A stretch of DNA of 64,000 nucleotides. Source: Mumia sp. zg.B17. Its GTDB lineage: Bacteria; Actinomycetota; Actinomycetes; Propionibacteriales; Nocardioidaceae. The DNA is taken from positions 124,001 to 188,000 of the forward strand of contig NZ_JAHWCI010000005.1 in assembly GCF_019550915.1 (NCBI RefSeq), written 5' to 3'. The notes below the pieces were generated by a model. That model saw only the letters and a program-made list of their open reading frames with translations. It was not told the origin of the DNA and ran no database searches. The translations under genes were made by a program, and so were the position numbers. Of this stretch, positions 56,694-64,000 are shown one piece after another; position 1 is the first letter of the stretch, and every line of letters begins with the position of its first letter.

Positions 56694-58314
56694 GATCCCT
56701 GATCCTAGTGGGCTCGCCGATCCGGACGACGTGCGACGCGGCCGCGAGCGCTCGCTCGTCGTGGCTGACGAGCAGGATGGAGCGCTCCGGGGCGAGCGCG
56801 ACGAGGTCGCGCAGCAGGGCCTCGGCGGTCGCCGCGTCGAGGTGCTCGGTGGGTTCGTCGAGCACGAGGACGCGGTGCCCTCCGAGCAGCAGCCGGGCCA
56901 GTCCCAGACGCTGCCTCTCCCCGCCGGAGAGGCGGCCGCCGTTCTCCCCCACCTCGGTGTCGAGACCGTCGGGCAGCCCTGCGACGAAGGCCCCGAGACC
57001 CGCCGCGTCGAGGGCGGCCAGGAGCGTACGGTCGTCGGCCTGCGGGTCGGCGATCCTCAGGTTCTCTCGGATCGAGGTGTCGAAGACGTGCTCGTCCTGG
57101 CGGAGGGTCGCCACCACCTGGCGGACCTGGTCACCGGTCAGCGCGTCGATCGGCGTACCGCCGAGGGTGATCGTGCCCGCCCTCGGTGCGGCGAGCCTCA
57201 GGAGCACCGCGGCGAGGGTCGACTTGCCCGACCCGCTCGGTCCCGAGACCGCGACGACCGCACCCTCTGGGAGGTCCAGGTCGAGGCCACGGACGAGATC
57301 CTCGCCCTCACCCCACCCGAGGGCGACGTCGCGCAGGTGGAGGTCGAACCCGGCGGGGTCGGGTGCAGGGTGCTCCGGATCCACCACGTCGTCGTGAGCG
57401 GCGACCAGCTCGTCGATGCGTCGCCGGGAGGCTGCCGACCGTTGCGCCTGCTGCTCGATCGCGCTCAGGCCCTCGAGCGGCTCGGCGAGCGCCACCGGGG
57501 CGAGGACGACCACGGCGAGCAGGACCGGGCTCAGGGCGCCGTCGGCGACGGCGGCCACACCCGCCCATGCGATCAGGCACGTCGCGACGCCGAGACAGAT
57601 CCGGACGACCATGACGCCGAGTCCGTCGAGGAAGGCGGCACGGCGCTCGGTCTCCGCGAGCCTCTCCCCCGTGCGCGCGACCGTGGCACGGGCATCCTCG
57701 GCGGCACCGTACGCCACGAGGTCGCGCGAGGTGCGCAGCGTCTCCGCGACCTCGGCGGCGAGCTCACCGCGCAGCCCGGCGGTCGCCGCGTTGGAACGAC
57801 TCCCTCCGGTCCGTACGGCGACGAGGACGCCGACCCACGCCACGACCACCGCCGCAGCCAGCACGAGGCCGCCGCGGGGGAAGATCGCGAGGACGAACCC
57901 GACCACGATCGCCGACGAGACCGCGGTCACGGCCCGCGGGATGGTCGCCCGGACGATCCGGTCCTGGATCGCGTCGACGTCGGAGACGATCCGAGCGATC
58001 CTCTCCCCGCGTCGGCCCGCGGCGAGCGTCGAGGGCGACAGCCGCTCCAGCCGCTCATAGACCGCGAGCCGGATCGAGGTGCCCACAAGCAGGGCGCCGT
58101 CGTGGGTGTAGAGCCGCTCGACGTAGCGCAGCGCGGCGCGCGCGATCCCGAACGCCCGCACGGAGACGATCGCGAGCATGAGATAGAGCACGGGCGGGTG
58201 CTGGGCCGCACGCGAGATCAGCCAGGCGGAGACGAGGAGCAGCCCGATCGAGCTGAGGCTCGCGAGCAGCCCGAAGAAGCCGCCGAGGACCAGCTGGCGG
58301 CGCGCGGTGGTCAT
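56686..58314 (-). CDS. cydC: CydC subunit of the heterodimeric thiol/glutathione ABC exporter
   Basis: This 542-aa half transporter has a six-helix membrane domain (VLGGFFGLLASLSSIGLLLVSAWLISRAA) and an ATPase domain with SGPSGSGKST, LSGGERQRLG and VLVLDEPTEHLD. CydDC exports reductant to the outside of the membrane and is needed to assemble cytochrome bd. It overlaps cydD by 4 bp. Confidence 0.93.
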   Translation of the reverse strand: MTTARRQLVLGGFFGLLASLSSIGLLLVSAWLISRAAQHPPVLYLMLAIVSVRAFGIARAALRYVERLYTHDGALLVGTSIRLAVYERLERLSPSTLAAGRRGERIARIVSDVDAIQDRIVRATIPRAVTAVSSAIVVGFVLAIFPRGGLVLAAAVVVAWVGVLVAVRTGGSRSNAATAGLRGELAAEVAETLRTSRDLVAYGAAEDARATVARTGERLAETERRAAFLDGLGVMVVRICLGVATCLIAWAGVAAVADGALSPVLLAVVVLAPVALAEPLEGLSAIEQQAQRSAASRRRIDELVAAHDDVVDPEHPAPDPAGFDLHLRDVALGWGEGEDLVRGLDLDLPEGAVVAVSGPSGSGKSTLAAVLLRLAAPRAGTITLGGTPIDALTGDQVRQVVATLRQDEHVFDTSIRENLRIADPQADDRTLLAALDAAGLGAFVAGLPDGLDTEVGENGGRLSGGERQRLGLARLLLGGHRVLVLDEPTEHLDAATAEALLRDLVALAPERSILLVSHDERALAAASHVVRIGEPTRIRDRV

Positions 58315-59996
58315 GCCGCCATCCCCGCGGGCACGAGGGGTACGACCCGGTCGGCGTCGTCGACGAGTGCGCGGCGGTGCGCCACGACCAGCACGGTGAC
58401 GTCGGCGGCGCGCAGCGCTCGTCGTACGTCCTCCTCGGCCGCGGTGTCGAGGCCGGCGGTGGGCTCGTCGAGCAGCATCACGGTCGCTCCTGCTCGGCGT
58501 ACCCGCAGCAGCGCCCGGGCGACGGCCAGACGCCGCCGCTCCCCCGCCGACAGGTTGGCCCCGCCTTCGTGGACCTCGCGCTGCGGCGAGAGATCGGGCG
58601 CGCCGGCGTCGCGGAGCGCCTCGGCGACCTCGTCGTCGGAGGCGTCACGCGCCCCCAGACGGACGTTGCCGGCGACGGTCCCCGACAGCAGACCGGGCAC
58701 CTGCGGCACCCAGGCCATGCGCGAACGCCACGAGGCGAGGTCGATGTCTGCGAGGTCGTACGTCGTTCCGTCGGCCGCACGGACGGTGACACGGCCGGTG
58801 GTGGGGGCGACGAATCCCATCAGCACATCGACCAGGGTGCTCTTGCCGCACCCCGACGAGCCGGTGACGGCGAGCACGCGTCCTGGTTCGAGCACCAACG
58901 ACGTCGGCGCGAGAGCGGGTGTCGTACGCCCCGGGTAGGACACGGAGACGTCGTCCACGACGATCGTTGCGCCGCCGAGGTCCGGTGCGACGGTCCGGCG
59001 GACGGCGACGTCCTGGTCGTCGAGGATCGCGTAAACGTCGTCGGCGACCGCCTGCCCCTCGGCCGAGTCGTGGAAGTGGGCGCCGACCTGGCGGATCGGC
59101 AGGTAGGCCTCCGGCGCGAGCACGAGGACGAACAGACCAGTCATCAGCGAGAGGTGGCCCTCGACGATCCGCAGACCGATCGACACGGCGACGAGGGCGA
59201 CAGAGATCGTTGCGACGAGCTCGAGCACGAACGACGACAGGAAGGCGAGGCGCAGGGCACCCATCGTCTCCTTGCGGTTGCGCTCGCCCACCTCGGCGAT
59301 GCCCTCGGTCTGGTTGCGCGAGCGCCCGAAGACCTTGAGCACGACGAGTCCGTCGAGCACGTCGGCGAAGTGGTGGCTGAGCCGGACCATCGCGCGCCAC
59401 CGCCGCTCGGTCCGGTCACGCGTCATGTAGCCGACCAGCACCATGAACACCACGATGAGCGGGAGCGTCACGGCGATCGTGATCCCCGACAACGGGTCGG
59501 CCACGAACACCGCGACGACCACCACCGCCGGCACGGTGAGAGCCAGCGCGAGCTGTGGGAGGTAGCGCGCGAAGTAGGTGTCGAGCTTGTCCATGCCGGG
59601 CCCGAGCAGTGTGACGACGTGGCTCGACTCCGGGCGAGCCCCGTGGTGGGGCGCACCGTCGAGAAGCCGGCCGACCACCTCCTCGCGCAGCTGCACCTTC
59701 ACCCGTGCCGCCGCGCGTGCCGACACGACCGCGTGGAGCCAGCCGAGCACGGCGCGGGTGAGGATCACCGCAGCCAGTGCCAGCACGGCGGCGGTGACGA
59801 CGTCGACCAGTCCCGACCGCTCGAACCCCTCCGAGACGACCCGGGCGATGAGCCACGACTGGCCAACGACCAGCGCCGCCATCGCCGTCGCGATCACGAC
59901 GCTGGCGGCGAGGTAGGTACGGACCGCCCGCGACCGCCGGACGAGGCGGGGGTCGAGCGGCGGCGACGAGGCGGTCCGTACGTTCAGGGTTGTCAT
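58311..59996 (-). CDS. cydD: CydD subunit of the heterodimeric thiol/glutathione ABC exporter
   Basis: This 561-aa half transporter has a membrane domain (about 25-310), then an ATPase domain with VTGSSGCGKST, LSAGERRRLAVARAL and VMLLDEPTAGLD. The LSAGE signature differs from the LSGGE of CydC, as expected in an asymmetric heterodimer. The ATG at 59996 overlaps the cydB stop by 4 bp. Confidence 0.93.
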   Translation of the reverse strand: MTTLNVRTASSPPLDPRLVRRSRAVRTYLAASVVIATAMAALVVGQSWLIARVVSEGFERSGLVDVVTAAVLALAAVILTRAVLGWLHAVVSARAAARVKVQLREEVVGRLLDGAPHHGARPESSHVVTLLGPGMDKLDTYFARYLPQLALALTVPAVVVVAVFVADPLSGITIAVTLPLIVVFMVLVGYMTRDRTERRWRAMVRLSHHFADVLDGLVVLKVFGRSRNQTEGIAEVGERNRKETMGALRLAFLSSFVLELVATISVALVAVSIGLRIVEGHLSLMTGLFVLVLAPEAYLPIRQVGAHFHDSAEGQAVADDVYAILDDQDVAVRRTVAPDLGGATIVVDDVSVSYPGRTTPALAPTSLVLEPGRVLAVTGSSGCGKSTLVDVLMGFVAPTTGRVTVRAADGTTYDLADIDLASWRSRMAWVPQVPGLLSGTVAGNVRLGARDASDDEVAEALRDAGAPDLSPQREVHEGGANLSAGERRRLAVARALLRVRRAGATVMLLDEPTAGLDTAAEEDVRRALRAADVTVLVVAHRRALVDDADRVVPLVPAGMAA

Positions 59997-61018
59997 ACCG
60001 GCGAGTGCAGGTGCTCGTCGTCCTCGACCGCGATCGAGTCGACGCTGATCCGCTTGCGGAACACCCAGTAGCTCCACGCCTGGTAGCCGATCACGATCGG
60101 GACGAACACCACGGCCACCCAGCTCATGATGGTGAGCGTCTTGTCGGTGGAGGCCGCGTTCTCCGTCGTCAGGCTGTAGGCCGGATCGAGGGTGGACGGC
60201 ATCACGTCCGGGAACAGCGCCACGAACAGCGACATCACGGCGAGACCGATCGCGGCCATCGTCCCCATGAACGCCCAGCCGTCGCGCCGTGCCCAGGCTG
60301 CGAGCAGGCCGCCCACGAACGTCAGCGCCGCGAGCCCGGACAGGGCCCAGACCCAGACCTTGTCGTGGTCGAGGCAGGTCCAGAGCAGGAATGCGACGGC
60401 CAGCACCGCGGCGACGAGGCCGATCTTGAGCGAGAACGCCCGCGCCCGCTCGTGGATGATGCCGCTGGTCTTGAGGGCGAGGAAGTTGGCGCCGTGGGTG
60501 AGGAACAGCGTCAGCATGACCACGCCCGCCAGCAGCGCGTACGGGTTGAGGAGGTCGAAGAAGCCGCCGACGTAGTTCTTGTCGGCGTCGATCTCGACGC
60601 CGCGGACGATGTTGCCGAACGCGACACCCCACAGCAGGGCCGGGACGAAGGAGCCGAAGATGATCGCGGCGTCCCAGCGGCTCTTCCAGGTCGCGTCGTC
60701 GCGCTGGTGGCGGTATTCGAAGGCGACCCCGCGCACGATCAGCGCCACCAGGATCAGCAGCAGCGGGAGGTAGAACCCGCTGAACAAGGTGGCGTACCAC
60801 TCGGGGAACGCGGCGAAGATGCTCGCGCCGGCGACGATCAACCAGACTTCGTTGCCGTCCCAGAGCGGGCCGATCGTGTTGATCATCGTGCGGCGTTCGC
60901 GGTCGTTGCGGCCGAGGATCGGCAGCAGCATCCCGACACCGAAGTCGAATCCCTCGAGCACGAAGTAGCCGATGAAGAGGAACGCGATGACGCAGAACCA
61001 GATGGTGGTGAGTTCCAT
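59993..61018 (-). CDS. cydB: cytochrome bd ubiquinol/menaquinol oxidase subunit II
   Basis: This 341-aa integral membrane subunit starts MELTTIWFCVIAFLFIGYFVLEGFDFGVGMLLP, the classical CydB N-terminus, with NTIGPLWDGNEVWL following and eight to nine helices. It pairs with CydA in the high-affinity terminal oxidase. It is 13 bp from cydA. Confidence 0.96.
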   Translation of the reverse strand: MELTTIWFCVIAFLFIGYFVLEGFDFGVGMLLPILGRNDRERRTMINTIGPLWDGNEVWLIVAGASIFAAFPEWYATLFSGFYLPLLLILVALIVRGVAFEYRHQRDDATWKSRWDAAIIFGSFVPALLWGVAFGNIVRGVEIDADKNYVGGFFDLLNPYALLAGVVMLTLFLTHGANFLALKTSGIIHERARAFSLKIGLVAAVLAVAFLLWTCLDHDKVWVWALSGLAALTFVGGLLAAWARRDGWAFMGTMAAIGLAVMSLFVALFPDVMPSTLDPAYSLTTENAASTDKTLTIMSWVAVVFVPIVIGYQAWSYWVFRKRISVDSIAVEDDEHLHSPV

Positions 61019-61031
61019 GATCCCTCTCCTC

Positions 61032-62444
61032 TCAGTACGCGAACGCCATCGGGCGGTCGTCGGGCTGCTTGCCTGTCTCGTTGTCCGGGTCCACCTCGGG
61101 CAACCCCTTCTTGACGGCTGCCAGGAGCAGCTTGACCTCGATCACCGCGAGAACGCCGTAGACGAGGGTGAAGACGATCAAGGACGTGAGCACCGTGCCG
61201 GCGCCGACGTTGGGCGACACTCCGGCCTCGGTCGGCATCAGGCTGAAGACGATCCAGGGCTGACGACCCATCTCGGTGAAGATCCAGCCGAAGGAGTTCG
61301 CGAGGAGCGGAAGGAGCATCGAGGCGACGGCGAGCCAGATCGGCCAGCGCTTGTCGCCACGCGGCACACGACCCCCGCGGGTCGACCAGAGCATCCACGC
61401 GCCGATCGCCATCGCCAGACCACCGCACGTGATCATCAGGCGGAAGCTCCAGTAGGTGACGGGGATGTACGGCTTGTAGTTGCCGGGGCCGTACGTCTCC
61501 TCGTACTCGGCCTGGAGCGAGTTGATGCCGCGCACCTCACCGTCCCACGTGCCCGTCGCGAGGTAGGACAGCACGTGCGGCACCTCGAGCTGGTAGAACG
61601 GCTTGTCACCGCTGAGCGACCCGATGGTGAGCACGGAGAACGGCGCGGGCTGGGCATCCTCGTACAGGGCCTCTGCAGCCGCCATCTTCATCGGCTGCAC
61701 CTCGGTCATGATCTTGCCCTGGATGTCGCCGGTGACGATCGTGCCAAGGCCCGCGACGAGCAGAGTGACCGCTCCGAGGCGCAGGGTGGATCGGAAGGCG
61801 TCGGCGTCCGCGGGCTTGCGGCGGATCAGCCACCACATCGACACCGCGGCCATCAGCCCGCCGGCGACCATGAAGGCACCGAACAGCGTGTGCGGGACCG
61901 TGATGAGCACGACCTTGTTGGTGAGGACGTCGGTGAAGCTCTCGAGCTCCGCGCGTCCGCGCTCGGCGTTGAACGTGTAGCCGACCGGGTTCTGCATGAA
62001 GGAGTTGGCCGCGAGAATGAAGTAGGCCGACAGCGCGGTGCCGACAGCGGCGATCCACATGCAGGCGTTGTGCAGCGCGGGCGAGAGCTTGTCCCACCCG
62101 AAGATCCAGATGCCGAGGAATGTCGACTCGAGGAAGAACGCCAGCAGGCCCTCGACGGCGAGCGGCGCACCGAAGATGTCACCGACGAACCGCGAGTAGT
62201 CGGACCAGTTCATCCCGAACTGGAACTCCTGCACGATGCCGGTCACGATGCCCATCGCGAAGTTGATCAGGAAGATCTTGCCGAAGAACTTCGTCAGACG
62301 GAGCCACTTCTCGTTGCGCGTGCGCACCCAGGCCAGCTCGAGGCCTGCGACGAGAAATGACAGTCCGATGGTGATCGGTACGAAGAAGAAGTGGTACACG
62401 GTGGTGATCCCGAACTGCCACCGTGCGATCTCGAGTGCTTCCAT
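61032..62444 (-). CDS. cydA: cytochrome bd ubiquinol/menaquinol oxidase subunit I
   Basis: This 470-aa haem-bearing subunit starts MEALEIARWQFGITTVYHFFFVPITIG (His near residue 19 is the family haem ligand), with GRQPWIVF and the periplasmic Q-loop region. It oxidises quinol and reduces oxygen at low tension. The ATG at 62444 has GAGGGG upstream. It is first in cydABDC. Two BlaI-type operators lie 108-156 bp upstream, shared with the divergent blaI gene. Confidence 0.96.
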   Translation of the reverse strand: MEALEIARWQFGITTVYHFFFVPITIGLSFLVAGLELAWVRTRNEKWLRLTKFFGKIFLINFAMGIVTGIVQEFQFGMNWSDYSRFVGDIFGAPLAVEGLLAFFLESTFLGIWIFGWDKLSPALHNACMWIAAVGTALSAYFILAANSFMQNPVGYTFNAERGRAELESFTDVLTNKVVLITVPHTLFGAFMVAGGLMAAVSMWWLIRRKPADADAFRSTLRLGAVTLLVAGLGTIVTGDIQGKIMTEVQPMKMAAAEALYEDAQPAPFSVLTIGSLSGDKPFYQLEVPHVLSYLATGTWDGEVRGINSLQAEYEETYGPGNYKPYIPVTYWSFRLMITCGGLAMAIGAWMLWSTRGGRVPRGDKRWPIWLAVASMLLPLLANSFGWIFTEMGRQPWIVFSLMPTEAGVSPNVGAGTVLTSLIVFTLVYGVLAVIEVKLLLAAVKKGLPEVDPDNETGKQPDDRPMAFAY

Positions 62445-62551
62445 GGTGCCCCTCAAGGCTCGATCAATCGTCAGGCTAAATCCGGAGCCGGTGGGCGGCG
62501 AATCCGGCGAGTCCTCGCCAGACCGTCGACGACGCTCTGTAGGAGAAACGC

Positions 62552-62568
62552 TACTACGCAGTGTCGTA
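62552..62568. promoter_or_regulatory. BlaI/MecI-type operator 1
   Basis: TACTACG-CAG-TGTCGTA is a 17-bp dyad of the TACKAC...GTNGTA class used by BlaI-family repressors. It lies between divergent cydA and blaI. Confidence 0.65.
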
Positions 62569-62583
62569 GATCAGCAGGTGGGG

Positions 62584-62600
62584 TACGACACAGAGTCGTA
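62584..62600. promoter_or_regulatory. BlaI/MecI-type operator 2
   Basis: TACGACA-CAG-AGTCGTA is a second 17-bp dyad with the same CAG centre as operator 1, spaced three helical turns (32 bp) from it and 22 bp before the blaI ATG, where it should block transcription. Confidence 0.7.
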
Positions 62601-62621
62601 GCCCCCCGGTACCCTTGAGCC

Positions 62622-63014
62622 ATGGCACGACTGGGCGAGCTCGAGCGCGAGGTGATGGACCTCCTCTGGGAGTCCGCCACCCCCCTGACCGGACGCGAGG
62701 TCCTGGACCTTCTGACCCCCCGCAGGGACCTGGCCTACACGACGGTCACGACGATCCTCGACCGGCTCGCCCGCAAGCGTGTCGTCGACCGTGACCGGAG
62801 CGGACGCGCGTTTACCTACGCGCCCACCGTCGGTCGTGACGAGCTCACCGCCACGCTGCTGCACGAGGTCCTGGCCTCGGCCGGAGACGACCGTACGGCG
62901 GCGCTGGTGCACTTCGCCGAGACCGCCAGCAACGACGACGCCCGAGCTCTGCGCGAGGCTCTCGCGCGCATCGAGGCGACGCAGCCTCCGGAGACGCCGG
63001 CCACGAGCTCATGA
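62622..63014 (+). CDS. blaI: BlaI/MecI/CopY-family repressor
   Basis: This 130-aa winged-helix repressor has LGELEREVMDLLWESATPLTGREVLDLL, then LAYTTVTTILDRLARKRVVDRDRSGRAFTYAP and a helical dimerisation tail. It is paired with an M56 peptidase that would cleave it on signal. Its two operators flank the promoter region shared with cydABDC, so it may regulate the oxidase as well as itself. Confidence 0.92.
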   Translation: MARLGELEREVMDLLWESATPLTGREVLDLLTPRRDLAYTTVTTILDRLARKRVVDRDRSGRAFTYAPTVGRDELTATLLHEVLASAGDDRTAALVHFAETASNDDARALREALARIEATQPPETPATSS

Positions 63015-63922
63015 CCACCCCGCTCCTGCTCGGGCTGATCGGTCTCGCGCTGGCTCAGCCCGTCCCCGCGATGCTCGCGCGGATGGACTGGCCCTATCGC
63101 GCGCCGCGGGCGGCCGTCGTCCTCTGGCAGGCGCTCGCGCTCGCCGCGATCCTCGCCGTCGTCGGCGCCGGGCTGTCCGCGTCGCTGTGGCTGGTCGTCC
63201 ACGAAGGCGCCCCGAACCCCGAGCCCGGCGTGGCACGGATGGTGCTGCACGTCGCCTTCCTCGGGCTCACCGTCGTCGTCGTCGCCCGGACGGTGTGGTC
63301 GTTCCTCAGTGTGGCCGCCGAGGTGCGCACGACCCGCCGGCGACACCGCGCGATGGTGGATCTTGTCGGCACCCGCGACGACGCGGGCCGCTCGGTCCGC
63401 ATCCTCGACGCCCACGAGCCCTTCGCCTACTGCGTCCCTGGCCTCGACGCGCGTGTCGTGGTCTCCCGAGGGACCCTCGACTCGCTCGACCCGGCGGAGC
63501 TCGACGCCGTCCTCGCGCACGAGCGCGCCCACCTCCGGGCACGGCACGACGTCGTGGTGGACACGTTCTCGGCTCTGCACCGGGCCTTCCCGCGGGTGCT
63601 GCGGACCGAGGCGGCGCTCGAGAGCACGCGTGTCCTGGTGGAGCTGCTCGCCGACGACCACGCGAGGCGCCGCGCGGGCACCACGCCGCTGGCGCGTGCG
63701 CTCGTCAAGCTCGGCACCCGCCCCGCCCCTGCCGGGGCGCTCGGAGCGAGCAGCACGCTCGTACGCCGGATGGACCGGCTCGAGAACGAGGTCAGCGCCG
63801 CCGCACCTGCGGGTCGCGTCGAGGCGCTCACCTGCTACGTCGTCGCCGCCGTCGTGGTGCTGGTGCCGACCTTCAGCCTGGCGGTGCCGTGGATCGCCTC
63901 AGCCTGGTCGACGCTGACCTGA
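63011..63922 (+). CDS. M56-family (BlaR1-like) membrane metallopeptidase
   Basis: This 303-aa membrane protease has four hydrophobic helices and a zinc HExxH motif, H170-E-R-A-H174 (LAHERAHLRARHD), with a downstream ELLADDHA Glu/Asp region. It lacks the C-terminal penicillin sensor of BlaR1. The ATG overlaps the blaI stop (ATGA). It presumably relieves BlaI repression by proteolysis; the inducing signal is unknown. Confidence 0.88.
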   Translation: MTTPLLLGLIGLALAQPVPAMLARMDWPYRAPRAAVVLWQALALAAILAVVGAGLSASLWLVVHEGAPNPEPGVARMVLHVAFLGLTVVVVARTVWSFLSVAAEVRTTRRRHRAMVDLVGTRDDAGRSVRILDAHEPFAYCVPGLDARVVVSRGTLDSLDPAELDAVLAHERAHLRARHDVVVDTFSALHRAFPRVLRTEAALESTRVLVELLADDHARRRAGTTPLARALVKLGTRPAPAGALGASSTLVRRMDRLENEVSAAAPAGRVEALTCYVVAAVVVLVPTFSLAVPWIASAWSTLT

Positions 63923-64000
63923 CGCGTCGGCGACCTCGGCGACCTCGGCCTCGGGGTGCCGACCGATGTCGAGCCGGTCCGCGATCGCCACGAGAAGCCG
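63923..64000 (-). other. possible C-terminal end of a minus-strand gene
   Basis: One minus-strand frame is open from the window edge (RLLVAIADRLDIGRHPEAEVAEVADAS) and reaches a stop inside the end of the M56 gene at about 63899. It may be the 3' end of a convergent gene, but the fragment is too short to identify. Confidence 0.25.

Noticed and set aside
58311-60800. 829-codon frame suggesting a CydD with a long N-terminal extension
   Set aside because: The first 268 codons are out-of-phase cydB sequence with no domain. The CydD start at 59996 overlaps the cydB stop in the usual way.

Overview
The window is high-GC DNA (roughly 70% G+C by eye) from an actinobacterium. The ffh / glnD-glnB-amtB / ftsY / cydABDC / blaI-M56 core at 47.6-64 kb, GTG starts, ATGA/GTGA overlaps and a GlnR-type box fit a Nocardioides-like member of the Propionibacteriales; the exact genus cannot be read from the sequence.

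Region 1 (1-512) is the 5' part of a gluconokinase gene. Region 2 (about 0.6-47.5 kb) is one large catabolic, transport and surface island. It opens with a bicupin carrying a His/Asp tail plus a membrane protein, then an IclR-controlled cluster (CitE-like lyase, family III CoA transferase, cyclase, MmgE/PrpD, hydantoinase-type hydrolase). Next come a methylesterase-like hydrolase and an ABM/IsdG-like protein, divergent from a gene for a red chlorophyll catabolite reductase (RCCR)-like protein. A transport and surface block follows (LPXTG proteins, one with a neocarzinostatin-like fold; a fused Liv-type ABC importer; a WxL protein and its partner; a class E-like sortase). The central operon (32.07 to 24.97 kb, minus strand) encodes RCCR-like, chlorophyllase-like hydrolase, Rieske oxygenase of the pheophorbide a oxygenase/VanA type, RCCR-like, beta-barrel protein, an SDR resembling chlorophyll b reductase (NYC1/NOL), a membrane protein and an Asp/Glu-racemase-fold enzyme. 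Two more catabolic operons, a GntR regulator, a double nitrilase and an MFS transporter complete the island. Region 3 (47.6-64 kb) is housekeeping: SRP (ffh, ftsY), nitrogen sensing (glnD-glnB-amtB), a class B penicillin-binding lipoprotein, cytochrome bd oxidase with CydDC, and a BlaI/M56 pair.

My main interpretation is that the island encodes a bacterial counterpart of the plant PAO/phyllobilin route of chlorophyll breakdown: surface capture and ABC import of a tetrapyrrole, side-chain reduction and de-esterification, oxygenolytic ring opening, bilin reduction, then cleavage to substituted maleimides that go through imide and amide hydrolysis, CoA activation and C-C lyases into central metabolism. 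The family resemblances were made by eye against remembered plant sequences. The substrate is an inference.

A second strong observation is an AT-rich promoter or operator motif, AT(C/T/G)(G/A)TATAT. It recurs in front of at least seven, probably eight, transcription units of the island and was not noticed before the housekeeping genes. The GntR/FCD protein at 40072-40779 is the best candidate regulator. No tRNA, rRNA, CRISPR array or insertion sequence was seen. No stretch over 300 bp lacks a gene.
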